From NCBI GenBank assembly GCA_963971225.1, contig OZ020268.1:127100787-127164786 (forward strand): 64,000 nt of DNA. The letters run 5' to 3'. This document shows positions 47,811 to 61,121 of the stretch, in pieces. The translations under genes were made by a program, and so were the position numbers. Below the pieces are notes generated by a model. That model was not told where the DNA came from. It searched no databases and saw only the letters and a program-made list of their open reading frames with translations. The stretch's first letter is position 1. Each line of letters starts with the position of its first letter. Source of the DNA: Melieria omissa. Its lineage: Eukaryota > Arthropoda > Insecta > Diptera > Ulidiidae.

Positions 47811-50800
47811 ACCCATTGACGGCCCCTTGGAGCTCATGGACTTCGTGATTAATAGATTGCAGTGGCGATTGCAAATGTAACATTCGCCAAGGTTTGCCAT
47901 CGGGCGGCACACATCCGTCTCCAGTCGACTTGACAAATTTCTGCGTTTCCTGTAGCTACAGAACTTTCTCAAACGATCGTCATTTCCGGTGCATTTTCGT
48001 CATTTCCCAAACTGCTGAGCACAAGAAATCTTTCGTGAAAAGTCTCTGCGATATGGAAAGTAAAAAACAAAAACAATGTATTCAGTAATAAAAATAAAAC
48101 TTCATGCCTTCTGCAAAGTCATTGGGCCAGCTACCATAATGGATGCCCGACAGCGTGTCTGATGGCAGATACAGAATGGGCGGGGGCTGAATACGCGGCA
48201 AACATTGTGCGTATTACTGCATTTGGGGGGACTAAAATAAAATGAAAATAAATTTAATGTTCCTGTTTTGCTATTCCATTCAATATTTTCTATTTTTTTG
48301 CTCGCACACTTGCACCATGCTGACGGAGCACACACCCACACACACATGTCATAATTTACGATATTTGCGACGGAAGACAGGAACTGGATGATTTTTCTAT
48401 CCTGCAAGCGATACGTATGTATATACGTATATACTACCCAGTAGGAAGCCTATAGAGCGTCAAAATAAAGCAGAAAGAAGCGGTGAACTTAATGAATCCA
48501 TCAGTCAAGCAAAATCAATGGATTTAGAGATGAAATCCTCAATTAACAAATTAATTAATTTAACCGAACTTAAAACAAATCTCAGCTTAAGTATACTAGC
48601 CTTAATATTCGATTGCCATTACGGATTTTTCGAGCGATATAGTCACGCATCATCCATTTTCCTACTGGGTGTGTACCGTTGTTTTTGTTTAGTGGCGGAG
48701 ATGGTTGGGTTGTGGCGTGTGAGCTTGACACAAGGCATGCGGTGAAATTGAATTAATCTCAATCGGACGCCTGTCGTTCGTTTCCGCAAATTGATCGCAA
48801 AGCGTTGAGAAATTTGCGCAGCCGGAAGCAAAAGGCAATCGGATTTTCGCAATGCCATCCCCCTAGTCGAAGGACAACCGACTGATAGGGCTGATACATT
48901 GCATATTAGTTGCCAAATCACTACAAACAGTTGCAACAACCAGAACTATCGATGGATGAAGACAACCGGCAAGTGGCACACGTTTCGATTTGCCACCAAC
49001 ATAACACAAGTGGATTTCTTCATGTTTCCTGTTTGCCTTTTCAGTTTCTCGCTGTTGCTGCCCGCTGACTTATGGCAATGCACACCACCACTGCGCGCTG
49101 ACAGCGAATCTTTCAACCATAAATTTCGCTGATATTTCTGGCATTGTTTTGAATATGCCCTTCGCATACATAGAACTTTTGAAATGTTCGCAATCAGGGA
49201 ACTCCCTGTCTTCCGGATGGCGGCGCTGTCATGCGTAAATCTCAACATACAAAGACGAGCAGCGCTCACGTTCCGCACCACTGTATCAGGGCTACTGGCA
49301 CTCAGATTGCAGCAATGCCGGTTGTCATCTATCACCCTAGCTTCAGTCCTCAAGTCCTGGCAAGATTTATGGCCAGAATTCAACTTGAGATCCAGTGAAA
49401 TGTACTAAAACTTGGGTTTTTAAGTTCAGCGATTTTAACAGCTCACTGGGGAGTTGGTTGGTCGATGACGGCATTTTGGTGAGTGACCAACGCTGTAATT
49501 GAGCACACTTCCGGTTAGCTAGTGGGTTAAATTGCCTGCAATCATATGCACAACAAATATATGCATCGCATTGAAAATTAATATTATCCATTTTCGAAAA
49601 ATTAGATTTATTGCTGCTTAATTAATTTCGATTGCTCCGTGGTTTATTGTTAAGCTGGACAATTAGCCAGCATTTTATACAACTCGGGTTTTTATTTACG
49701 ATATTGGATAAGTTTAAAAGCTTGGACCTATAGCCACGAGCATGCCGGATTTGTAGAAACGGGCCATATAACGGTCGATTTTTGTCCCCATTACACTCGT
49801 ATCTGGTCAGCCGGCGGTCGGTCGTGACCATTGGCATACCTATTGATGACTATCTATATCAGGCATTATTTCAATAAGGTTTCTTTGAGTAATGATCCAT
49901 CACTTATTCTTTATTACGAACAGCTGTACACGTCCTTCTACCCGCCAAAGCCTAACATTCACAAACAACATGTGCTCCTGTCTCGTCATCCTTTAAACAG
50001 AGTCTGCAGGTAACTCAACTATTCTTAACCGTGTAATGTGACTCCTAAAACTTTCGTGCCCCGTAAATGAATTTAAATCCAATAAAAATAATCAAGTGTT
50101 TCGTCAAACCGCTGGAATGTCATAAATTAAATCAATACAGATTTTGTATTAATTTCGATGCTCCTTATATGCAATGCCCGCCTCTGGCCAGGAGGGACTA
50201 AAATTCCTTGGCCCGTCGTTTTACACCAGCCTATCCGAACTTGAGATATCAGCGAGTTAGCGAGGTTCTTATTGGAATCCTGGTGCCGGGAAAAGGGTGT
50301 TGCGCCATCCCAGCTTGGTATCTCGGCAAGCCATCCCTTTGTGTGTAATTGAGCTTTTTCAGGAGAAGGGCTAACTCTAACCTAACAAAATTTGCTAATG
50401 ACTTAACGAAAGTGAACACTTAGTTGAATGTGTCCATTTATCAATTCTGGCAATTTCCTTGAAATACTATAACCATTCAGCATCTACTCAAATGTGCAGT
50501 CCAACGAGCCGTGGAAAATTAATGTTGCACTTGCCACAATTGGACCTTGAATGCACACGCACTCACACTCATACACACGCACACATAGAATTCCGCATTG
50601 GATTGGATTAAATTGGTAAATAGCAAGCAAAGTCATTAAACAATTTACGCAGCCATAAATTTATTTATTGCGCGCCGGGCTATACAAACAGACAGAGAAG
50701 AACACACGCGGTGACAAGAGGAGATAGAAAGCAAAATCGCATTTGCACATCTGTCCGCCTGAGCGATTAACTTTTTGCATCCTGTACACTGTGTTGTTGA

Positions 50801-53800
50801 CTCTGTTGTTCAATCCTTGGCAAATTTGGCAACAGCCAAGGAAAAAAAGAAACAACTGTAACCAAAAACTGGCGTAACAAGAACTGATTTAACACTTGTC
50901 ATCGTCCTGCACCCCCCATCGCCACCACACCTCGGCGCGTTGATATTTTTCTGGGTTGCGCTTAATGAAATTGTCATTAATTAAAATTTTAAAATGTGTT
51001 TTCGAGGGTTGTTGCTATACGACGGGCGTAGTCATTTGGGGCGTAGAATCGGTTGGCCTGGCGGCAAAATCGTTTAATGGTCTGCGTGCGCCAGTGACAT
51101 GGCATAACGTTGTGTTTATTATTATTGTTGTTGTTCTTGCTGCTTATGTTGTTGTGCACATTGTTTTGGGCTATGACGGAATGGCTGAGAAAATAGCGGG
51201 CGCTCTTCAGACGCATAACGAGCGGAGCTGCCCAGCATTGAAACCGTGCCGCGCTAAGCATAGGAAATTCAGCTAAGATGTCGCTGTCCGACAGAACCCT
51301 TAGAGCACGAGACACCGAACTCGCATCCCCGTAATGATATTCATGGCTTCAACTCATTCTGTAGTCGTTTGAATTTTTTACGAAGCTGTAAAGTCATCAA
51401 ATTTAGTTATGACAATTGCGGACATTCTTTGCGTTCGTCTGTGTGGGTCCAGCATTCGTAGCAGCACGGATAATGGCTCACTGAATAGTTGAGGCGGCTA
51501 TAAAAATAATTTGTGGCTGTTTTTTGCAGTCTATTCTTGCCGCCAGCAACCCTCAAGGCAGGCTTTTCAAATTTAAGTTTTTACGCATCTATCTACCCGA
51601 ACGCCAAACAGTCTATGCGCGCCGCAAAGCATTTGTCGTAATTTGTTGTAACACTCAAGGTTGTAGGGATTTCGAGTCGCATACCCAGCAACGGGTTTTT
51701 CTTTCAATTTTATTATTTCCAATACTTATGCGTGCTCAGACTGGAGTGAAGTTCTGTCTGAAGTTCGATTTATAGAACTCGATGCTTGTTTAAGAGAGCA
51801 AGTTTGTTTTTTCAGTAACAACCGGAGCAGCCTCTATTAATCCGAAATATTGCGATGATTCTAAAAGGATCCTGACAGAGTTTCGATAGAAGTTTTTAAT
51901 AAAAGCCACCACATTTTTTTTTTACCGAACTTCATACAAGTATTTCCAAAATGTGCTTAGTAGCGTACTCGCTTAAGAATTCTGTGAGTCATTTAGTAGA
52001 AGTAACTGCGTGTTTATTCAGCCAGTGGTTGAGGTGATGAACAAAATTGTGGTTGGATGAGTCTTGGAAGGGACTCATATATTCATACGAGTATGAGGGT
52101 CAATCCATGTAACCCACTCAACCCAAATGATGGGAAAAATAGTCCACCCATTACATCTTGTAAGTGAGGCCTTGCGCCCGGCTTTCATCGTTTCACTACT
52201 GCCGCATTACGGAGTCGGAAAGTCGCCCCGACAGCAGCCTAAGAACTTAACGAAATACCACCCCACCCTTTGCCCTCAAAATGAACAGCGGATGACTTTG
52301 TCGCAACCAACGCCAGCCATGGCAAATATGAATACATCACTGCTTCTACGCGCGTGGGGTTGCGGCGATGAGTGCCCCTGATAGCGCACAGCATTTGTCA
52401 AACTGAACAACAACAATTACAGCGAGGGCGTCAGCCCAATTGAGTTTCAAATTGATGCCACTATTATCAGGCACTACCATCTAAATTGTCCTTCGTGAAT
52501 GCTTTTGCATGCTATGTGAGCGCGTGTGTAGTGTGTATTTATTTATTTTTAATTTTTTTGTCATTTATGCACTTGTCGGCGCGGAGACGATGCTGGCTGT
52601 GTGCGATTACATCGCAAAATTGCTTCAAGTAATTAAAGTAAACGCGCTGCCGTGCATCTTTCGTTGCAGCACTGACCGGGGCAGCACTTTTTCCGCAACA
52701 CCACATCCCACAATTGCATATTTACGATGACGTTAAACCATCGAAGAGCGCAACGCGAAGGGAGTGCAGAAAAGGCTCGAAATGCTTTAAGTGCTCATAA
52801 ATAAAAATCAGCATCGATATGCGGAGCAACTTAATAGCCAGGATGCGCATTTGAGCATTACCACTACAACCACCACCATCACCACCACCATCACCAACAC
52901 CAACAGCGGGCCAAAAAGTGCATGGATGACAACTTACGCACCACCACCCCATTAGTCTCGTTGTCAATCGAGTCGTTAAGTTTGTAAACAAAACTAATAC
53001 CCGACATGGGTGTTGATAAATAGAGTTTGTGCGCTTATTGAATCGCTGCACGCTTGAAATCGCACTTAACGGATGCGGCAGCGACAGCGGCACCAACAAC
53101 AACAACAACATTGACAAGACAACAACAAGAGCAACAACAGTGTTTTCAGCAGCTGCAACTTCGTCCGCGGAGACCGGAAATAACAGCGGAGATACGCAGC
53201 TAGAAACAAATCGCACATTCGTTGAGCTAGTGAAACTATCCAGATCCAGCTCACATTGACTTTAGTTCTAGTTTCGAATGAAATAGTTCGCAAGGGGCCG
53301 AAATGAAACCTTATGGCTAATAGTGTTTTTGTGTATATTGACGAAAACTCTGCTGACTGCATGAGTGCTCGAATTGTAGTATAGACGGAAGTTTTCTAGT
53401 GAAAAGAGGTTCTTTTCTTCAAACGTAACAATCGTTTTGAATAGAAAGTTGAATGTTTCTAAATCGCCTTGAAGCATCAGTATTGAACTGATTTATTGTC
53501 CTCAATAACAACATATATGTTGTGTTGAATGTTTCAAAAACCACTATGCGTAATCCATTTGTTTGCGCAACATTTGCCATTGCGAACGCTGACATTCCAC
53601 GGACGCGTACCATAAACCGCAGGCCGCACACCCTGCCACTGCCGACTGTCAAGTGTACATAACGGGCAATTGGCAAGCACGCAGTGAAAAGTTGTTGATT
53701 TTTCTGCTGCGGCAACAGATTTATGAATTCAATTTCGCTAATGGATTGCGTTGACAAAATCCACTGCGGATGTGCATAAACCATTTGCACTCGCATCTAG

Positions 53801-54123
53801 TCCTAATTACAGTAAATCCTGGGTTCGTTAGTTTTCACAAGATTCTCCGTGTTCAGTTATTATTATGAAATTTGCTAGCTTGAAGTTAAGTATCGGATAT
53901 TTTTTGTTTCAAAAGTGGCAAAAAGTTGTTAAAAAAGCTCCTCTAAACATACGCACCTCTTTAATCACAATCTAACTCAGTTGCTCTGGACTGTTCCAGT
54001 TTGGTTCTTAGCTCATAATTTGAAATAAAAATTTTTTTTAAATTTGCAGCTCGAGCTGTTTCTATTTCGTGTCATGCCCATGAATTCGTAGACTTGGTAG
54101 AAGGGATAACATTGTGTTGCCTC
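47811..54123. other. 6.3-kb region without recognised gene
   Basis: AT-rich non-coding DNA with a GC-richer block at about 50165-50395 that looks like a retroelement fragment (separate entry). CAC/ACC repeats lie at 52863-52905 and a CAACAA run at 53088-53140. Open frames up to 164 codons exist near 52722-53216 and 145 codons near 48946-49383 on the minus strand, but they resemble no known protein and overlap repeats. Confidence 0.45.
50165..50395. repeat. Candidate retroelement fragment
   Basis: A compositionally distinct, GC-richer block in AT-rich surroundings. It ends GGGCTAACTCTAACCTAAC then AAAA, like the short-repeat 3' tail of some non-LTR elements. It has no reading frame and no inverted termini. 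Identity uncertain; a SINE or the 3' UTR of a LINE is possible. Confidence 0.3.
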
Positions 54124-55606
54124 ATACCATGTTTATACGTCGGTCCCAGTCGATTCGCATTGACTCGATACGCTTTCGAGTCAGGTGTTTATACATTGAT
54201 TTCAGAAACGAATTGACTGCAAACGGTTTGATAAGTATTCTTTTATTTTTTCATTTTTCCTATTTTTTTGACGGCTTATAAATGTTAGCTGTTGGGGGTC
54301 CTTGCTTGTTACTTGAAAATGCTCAAAAAATTGAGTGGACAAGACCATCAGCTGATTTTCAAGGCACTTTGAAAATGTTAAACCGTTTATACGCATTTTC
54401 GAAGCGACTTGAAAATTTAAAAACTCATTTGAAAAGCGCTTTGACTCGATACGCTTAGAACGTTCAAAGCGGTTTGAAATCAAGGTTGATAGAAAACAAG
54501 GTTACGACATCAATGACAGGAAAATTGAAGTTTTCACCAGTGACGTAGTACGAATTGTTTCAAACTGTCAAGGAACAGTGGGACGGGTATGATCTTTTAA
54601 AAAATTAATATTTCCAAAAAAAGATTATATGAAGTGCATGTGAAGTTATTTATTTCGTTTCATTGTATTTAATATAATTTATAATATATATATAATTTAT
54701 AAATTGCTTAGAGTGATTTAGATAGAGGCCTCTCTGTGTTACCAATATAACACTCTTGCTATTTAAGATAATTATATATATTTTATTCAAAATACTATTT
54801 TGCAATATTTTATATCAATTCATATTTCAATTGTTTCATCAATATTATTTTTAAAATTAAAAACGATCAGGGTCTGTATATGATTCCTATTTTAACTTGA
54901 AGGAAATTAGTCCTCCTCATCAAATTCTTTCAGTAAAGAAAGTGATACTGTCGCGTCCACAAAAGTTCCCAAAATTTTAAAAAATCGTAATAAATATTAA
55001 CAACGCAACATACGGCACAACAATCACGAATATTTAAATTTTGTATTATTTTGCCGACATTGGCCCACTGCACACTTCATTGTTTACGTTTTGTTTTTTA
55101 TCAAAAACTCATTACAATTGTTGCAAACTGTTTTCACGAAAACGTTAACTTTTGTATTTTGTATTATTCCAAAGATTCCACACCGTTTTGGTCAAATTGT
55201 CGCGTTAAATAGTAACCAAATTCAAAAAACGCCGTTGGCCAATCAAATTTTTCATAACGAATGAAAATAATTTAAGGTGCCCAATTGACATAGGATTCAA
55301 ATTTTATTTTTATTTTTTCTTTTCAAGATGAGGAAAAATACAAGGGGAAGCAAGATTTTGTTTTGGCAAAATTCTGCACATGTCATTGCAGAATTGGCAG
55401 TCTTAAAAAGGAATATACGTACGAATAATAAAAATAAAATATTACACTCTCAAATGGTCACCTTATAAATTTTCACCAGTGACGTCATCAGCCGGATGTC
55501 GTAATCTTTATTCTATCATTCTTGGTTTAAAATCATGTTTATACTACTGTATTGACTCAATGCGTATTGACTGAAAGCGACTTGAGCTGTCGTATAAACG
55601 GGGTAT
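54124..55606. mobile_element. Long inverted-repeat (foldback-like) element, about 1.5 kb
   Basis: The left end ATACCATGTTTATACG (54124-54139) matches the inverted right end ATACCCCGTTTATACG (55591-55606) with two differences, and weaker similarity continues about 75 bases (AGTCG, CGCATTGA, GACTC motifs). Inside, GATAGAA and TTACGACATC recur inverted (about 54488-54511 and 55497-55518), while TTTTCACCAGTGACGT at about 54533 and 55476 is a direct repeat. No transposase is visible. Layered repeats suggest a nested or composite non-autonomous element; superfamily not assigned. Confidence 0.55.
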
Positions 55607-55706
55607 CATACATATATCAGTTGCCGTTTTCAACTAAGGGCCACTCGTCGGAGTTATGTATTCTTTTGGTCTTTCCCGATACCCTCCTCAAACCAAAATT
55701 GCATAT

Positions 55707-56095
55707 ACACCTAATTCTGTTTTGTTTACACGGTTTTGATTTAACACGGTTTGAAAATAAAAAAATGTTTAAATTTTGTTTACACGATTTTATTCCACTT
55801 AGCACGATTCAAAATCTTTAGGGCTTAAATTTTTTTCTCAAATTTTGTCACAAATTTAGAAAAATTTACTTGTCCGAGCAATTGAAATGTGTTAATATTT
55901 TGTTACTTAATGTTATTTAATAAAATAAACATGAATACTTGTTCTTAATAAAAATCCTTCTTTTTACTAATTTTAATAGGTTTAAGAAATAAGGAAACAA
56001 TCATCTATTTTTGCATACGATCAATGTCTTTTTTACACGTTTTTTACGCGGTTTTTCCTGGAACCAATCAACCGTGTAAAAACAGAATTCGGTGT
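55707..56095. mobile_element. MITE with ACACCGAATTCTGTTTT termini
   Basis: The left end ACACCTAATTCTGTTTT (from 55707) and the inverted right end ACACCGAATTCTGTTTT (to 56095) differ by one base, and both continue to TTTACACGGTT. The interior repeats TTACACG / ACACGATT motifs. About 390 bp, no coding capacity. It starts 100 bp after the preceding inverted-repeat element. Confidence 0.65.
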
Positions 56096-56335
56096 AATTA
56101 ATTTTATGTATATTATTTTCTTTAGCACTTATGCGCATATAGAATGAACATTATACACATTATAGCGTAAATAGGTATAGCCAGGCGTATAAACCATTCA
56201 ACTTTTAAAGTAATAGTAAACCGTTTTCAATGAAATTCATACAAGTCTAGACTTATTCATGCGAAAGCGTGTACATACAAAATTCAATAGGATTCTTAAA
56301 TTTGTTCAATAGTCAGATCAGATGCGCGTGAATGC

Positions 56336-57070
56336 TTAAGGGGGATAGCCACTGTGACGGAGCAAAAAAAAATATTTTTTTTGTTTGTTTTAAATCAAAG
56401 CTTATATATTGAAAAATATGTGTACAGAATTTCAAGTCAAAATTTCAAAAATTTACTAAGTTACAACGATTTTAAAATTTTAAAAGATACATGATTTCAT
56501 TACGAGAGAAAAGGACTCAAAACTTTAAACGCGTTTTTCTCGAAACGATTTTTTTTTTGAACTGGCGGCATCAACAACTCGAACAATTATGAACCGATTT
56601 CTAAATTTTTTTTTGTTTTGTTCGTCTTAGTATTGGTTAAGGTTAAGCGTAGCCGATTTGGAAAATTTTGAGTTTTACTATTTTTTAAACTGTCTCAAAA
56701 CCAAAAAAAAAGGTCGAAAAAATGAAAATATTTTCAATCGATCGCCATTTTGTGAAAAATCAAACTAAAAAAAACGGCTACGTACAACGATAACTACATT
56801 CATACAGATTACAATAAAATTTTTTTTTTTTCAGAGTACCGGTTTTTGAGATATCGATGCTGCCATGGAGGGGGAATTTTTTTTCAACTCATCATCTCTA
56901 TTGTTTAAACTATTTAATATTTTTTAATAAAAATTTGTGGAAATATTATTAGATGTGTGCTTAATACAATAAAAAAAAAACCCGATCCAAAAATTCCTAT
57001 ATTTACTCGGTCACAAAAAATGTTTAAAATCACTAATTTTTTGACCCGTCAGAGTGGCTATCCCCCTTAA
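56336..57070. mobile_element. TTAA-flanked non-autonomous element, copy 2
   Basis: TTAA duplications at 56336-56339 and 57067-57070 enclose 727 bp. Terminal inverted repeats of about 22 bp start GGGGGATAGCCACT and differ by one base. It shares GTTTTTGAGATATCG, AAACGCGTTTTT and the subterminal TTTGACCCGTCA with copy 1 at 32415-33141, but its outermost bases after GGGGG differ. No open frame. Probably piggyBac-type by target site. Confidence 0.75.
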
Positions 57071-60000
57071 GTGATCTTGCGCTCTTAAGTGTTCTTACAT
57101 CTTATACATATATGATGACGATTTTGACGTACTTGACCAGATACCCATCGTAGACGACCAACGTTGGAAAATTTGCAACTGAAACCCGTGCATTGAGGCC
57201 AAATTTATTTTTAAGGGCATTCTTCCTCTGAGCCTTTTTTCCTATTTTCCGTCGTTCAGAGATTCCAGGCATTTTTTTTATATAAAAGTCTTGTACGTAA
57301 GTTCTACGTAATAGCCCTTTAAAGTTGAACATTTATAAACAATACAGAACAGTTGTTTTAGAGTTGCACATATAGTAGATTGTAATAAAACTCACTAGTG
57401 TTAAAAGACTCAAACAAAATTTACAAAACTTATACCACATATTTTTCTACTATCGTCCTTTCGAAGGATATGCTCATGCAAAGGCAGTTATCCTTTTCAT
57501 GATTTTTCGAACATTTTTAAATCATACATTTTTTAATTTCTTTGCCACGAAAGAAGTTCGTAAGAAGCTCGTACCGCTTAAATATGCCTTTCGAAGTTTA
57601 TTTTTACGCAACAAACGTAACCGACAGTTTTCTTTTTAGAAATCATGTAAGCAGTGTTCGACGTATTATTTTTTAATTTAACTTAGTTTTATAACTTTTA
57701 AAAGTAACATCGTTAGATTACATATTACTCGAAAACCAAAGTAATATATTGTATCAAAAACTAATCATATTACTTCCAAAAACGACGTATATATATATAT
57801 TAAATATAATTATATATAAATACTATATATAAATACTAGGAAATTTATATTTTGAAATAAATTAGGAATCAGTTCAAATACATATGTATATACATATCAA
57901 TACAAGTACACATAGTATATAAATTAAATCCATGTATTGTTATATGTACCTACATATATATTATAGGTAATTATTATTATATATAATTATTCTGTGACTT
58001 CAGAAGGCTAAAAATATATGAACTGTTTCCATTGATTGTAATATTTCTAACCTTAAATAAAAAGAAATCACAATTATTTATACTTTAGTTTTAATGTTCA
58101 AAGAATTATATTTCACGAACGAAATAAGATACGGACAAAATAATATTGAATTTAGAATCAGCACGTTTGAGTCAATGTACATTTAATAAAAATTAACTTA
58201 AATGGTAAAAAACATAATTTCATACATGTTGCCAAACCAAACGTTTTTGATTGTAGGGTGTAAGTGTAGGGTAGGTAAAAAGGAAACCTCCACTGAACTC
58301 TCTGAAAATTTGTTTTTAGAAAACTTTAATTCATTTTTCTGTTGCAATATTGCTTTTGCGCAATATTTTATTACTACCAATGCAGGGTCTTTGGTACAAT
58401 TGTAACAAATTTAAATTTCCCAGCGTGCGTCCCGAGCTTCGTGTAAAAGGTATATTTTGCCGTCCTTCTCTTCTGTCTCGGCTTGCACGCAAAATATTCA
58501 TAATGTTTTTGGTTTTATTTTTAAACACATATTTGAAACAACTCATTTTTGTGAATGTTGTATACAATTTACAAATTGAACTAAAACCCTTATTCCATTA
58601 AAATTAAGATTTATTTTTTCAGTCATATCTCACCACAACTTAAAATTTACTACAAAACACAATATATGTTGCTGAAAAATTTGGTCACCGCAACGACTGA
58701 ACGTAAAAAATGCAACCCCAAAGCTATGTGGCCATTTTGAAGCTCAGCGCAGTGCGCGCTGATTGGCTGACATTTTTCCACTTCCCTTATTTATACACTG
58801 GCAAAGATAATTCAGCGCGCCGAATCCTCGCACCCATTTGTCGATTGGCTTCCTCCTCGGCGTTTACTTGCGCATAAGCGGCGACCATGTACCCAGCTAG
58901 GACGAGAGTATGTACGCCTGCATTACATATGTACGACAGCGATGTTCTTTATTGCCGCACAGTAGCCGTGTTTGGGGGACACGAATGACCCCTGGCAAAA
59001 CTTCTGAATCGTTTTTATTGTTGAACTTTGTCGACAAGTCGGCGCCATTTTTGTCGCATTGTGCTTTCCCTTGCGCGCCCAACAAAAGGGGAGATGGTTC
59101 CGTGCTAATGTTTGTGTTTTTGGCAACGACAGCAGCAGGGATGAGCCATCATAATTTTTCAACCGTCGCCAGTATTCTCATCAATGTTGATTTTCCTGAA
59201 CGATTTCTAGATAAATAAAAGAAAAATAAATGTTATTGTCTTGTTCGGGGGCTATTAAAAAGGCGAACTGAAGTCGCAGCGTGCGGATAACTTGAATAAC
59301 TATTTAACTCCCGCCATGAAAAATTACATCAAAAGTTGCACCATTTTAACTATATACTGTTACTATTACAATCCTGTCGCTTTAGACTATGAAACATTTG
59401 GAAACGCTTAGTTGCATTCAAATTAAGAGAGTTTAGATTGAAGAGCCGCATGACGTATGCAAAAACATTTGTCAACTGCTTGATAACATTTCCTTATCTA
59501 CCCTAGTTCCACATAATCACTTTGATATTGTTAAAATATAAGCAAAATTTATTTTTATTTAATTTTTACTTGGGAACTCTTATCTGGATGCAGACATGAA
59601 AATACATAGACAGGTTTCAATATCTGAAACTGTTCAAATTTGATACCATAGATTTGTTGTGAAATTTTACGGGCAAAGAGCTTTCGACTTTCTTAATCTT
59701 TGGAATTCCCATAATCTCCGACACTAAGTTACAATTGAATTAATTTCATTGGCAATCACTCAAGTAGTAAGTTAGAGCTCAATTCTTAGGAGATGTTCGA
59801 ACCACAATGGGTCAAAGTATGTGCGTTAGAAACTGCCTTCAGAGTTAGTTTCTAGCTTAAAATCTACTCAGTCACTGAAAATTTTCGACACAGAGAAGGC
59901 AGTTTCTTACCATCACTGTACTGCGTATGTGGCATGTCGCCGATTTCCGAATCAGCTCCACTCGTAAGTAGAATCGCGATTTTCACAGACACTCCAAATT

Positions 60001-60944
60001 TGTGGGTCAGTTTCAGAAGAAAGAGTAGTAGTTAGTTCAAGCGAAGTTCATGTGCGCAGCCGCTTTGGTATTTTCTTTATCTCAAAATTTATTTTGAAAA
60101 TGCTAAAAATGTTTTAGGGGCAAAATTGGTAGGTATTCTGAATTTTAAGAAAACAGAAAATTGGTCGAATTTAGCTGAGGCTGAGCTACACTTTTCAAAG
60201 CAGCCAATGGCCAAATAAGTGCTGTGATCGTTCAGTGATCTGCCGATCCCAGCTCTGGTGTCATTCTTTGTTTCTCTTTTTGTACTAATTTTCCCTCTAT
60301 TTTTTTCCCCCGGCCTCGGCCATTCGCCTTGTTCCGTTCCGTTCGTCGACCAACCACGATCGAATAAACATCCAACCCCAACCGAAACTTCCTTTCCCGA
60401 CTCTGCCACGAATTGTACAACAAACAAATCATCGCATTTAATTAAATAACGGACTGATATATATCTGTGGAATTTTGACAAAAGCACTTAAGTCGGCTTA
60501 AGCCAAATTTCCAATTTTTTTAATCATAAAGAAACCATTTAAAGACGCTTCTATTGGTGTAATCGGTTTGTTTCTATGACATTTAGTTACAGAGATATGA
60601 CGTGTATAATTTCAACAACACTTTTCTCGAGTTTTGTATGAGATTTGGTCTGCACCTCATCAGTTTTTTCGCTCTCCTGAACATTTTGAAAATTAGACTT
60701 AGGTTGTTTTGTCAAAATGCCACAGATATATATAATGAAACTAATAAGTGGACAAGGAACTAATATTAATCAACGATATTTTCAAACCAGGCATATTTTT
60801 TTTACAGAGTAATAGATTTTACTTCTATGACAAAATGTTATAAAATTTATTATTCTATTGTGTGCACTATTACACCGTGGGACAAAATCAAAAAATTTCA
60901 AAACACACGAAAAAATATATAGATTTTTACTTACTTTACTACTT
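57071..60944. other. 3.9-kb AT-rich spacer
   Basis: No recognised gene. A very AT-rich tract with TATATA repeats lies at 57785-58010. A 13-bp inverted repeat (AGAAACTGCCTTC at 59828-59840 and its complement at 59895-59907) could form a hairpin, but the rest of the arms do not pair. The open frame at 58910-59218 (102 codons) resembles nothing known. Confidence 0.45.
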
Positions 60945-61121
60945 TAGTACTTTTCACTTAAAACGAACTTCGAGGGACCGAGCAAAATGGTTCGTTTCCA
61001 CCGAAAGTTCGCTTTAAAAGGGGTCCGTAATAAGCGAAAAGATAGAGCGCGTACTTTTGAAATTGGTTCGTTTTAAGCGAAAAATCGTTTTAAACGGGTT
61101 CGTTATAAGCGAAAAGCACTG
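60945..61121. mobile_element. Small palindromic MITE (CAGTGCTTTTCGCTTA termini)
   Basis: The left end AGTACTTTTCACTTA and inverted right end AGTGCTTTTCGCTTA run into AACGAAC on both sides, with three differences over about 22 bases. The 177-bp interior repeats TTCGTTTTAAGCGAA-like blocks in both orientations, so nearly the whole element can fold on itself. Confidence 0.55.

Noticed and set aside
52722..53259. Opposed open frames of 164 and 76 codons.
   Set aside because: They are driven by CAC/CAA simple repeats, which are stop-free in several phases, and have no recognisable domains.
59828..59907. A microRNA precursor hairpin.
   Set aside because: Only 13 bases of each arm pair; the remaining arms and 54-base loop show no continuing stem.
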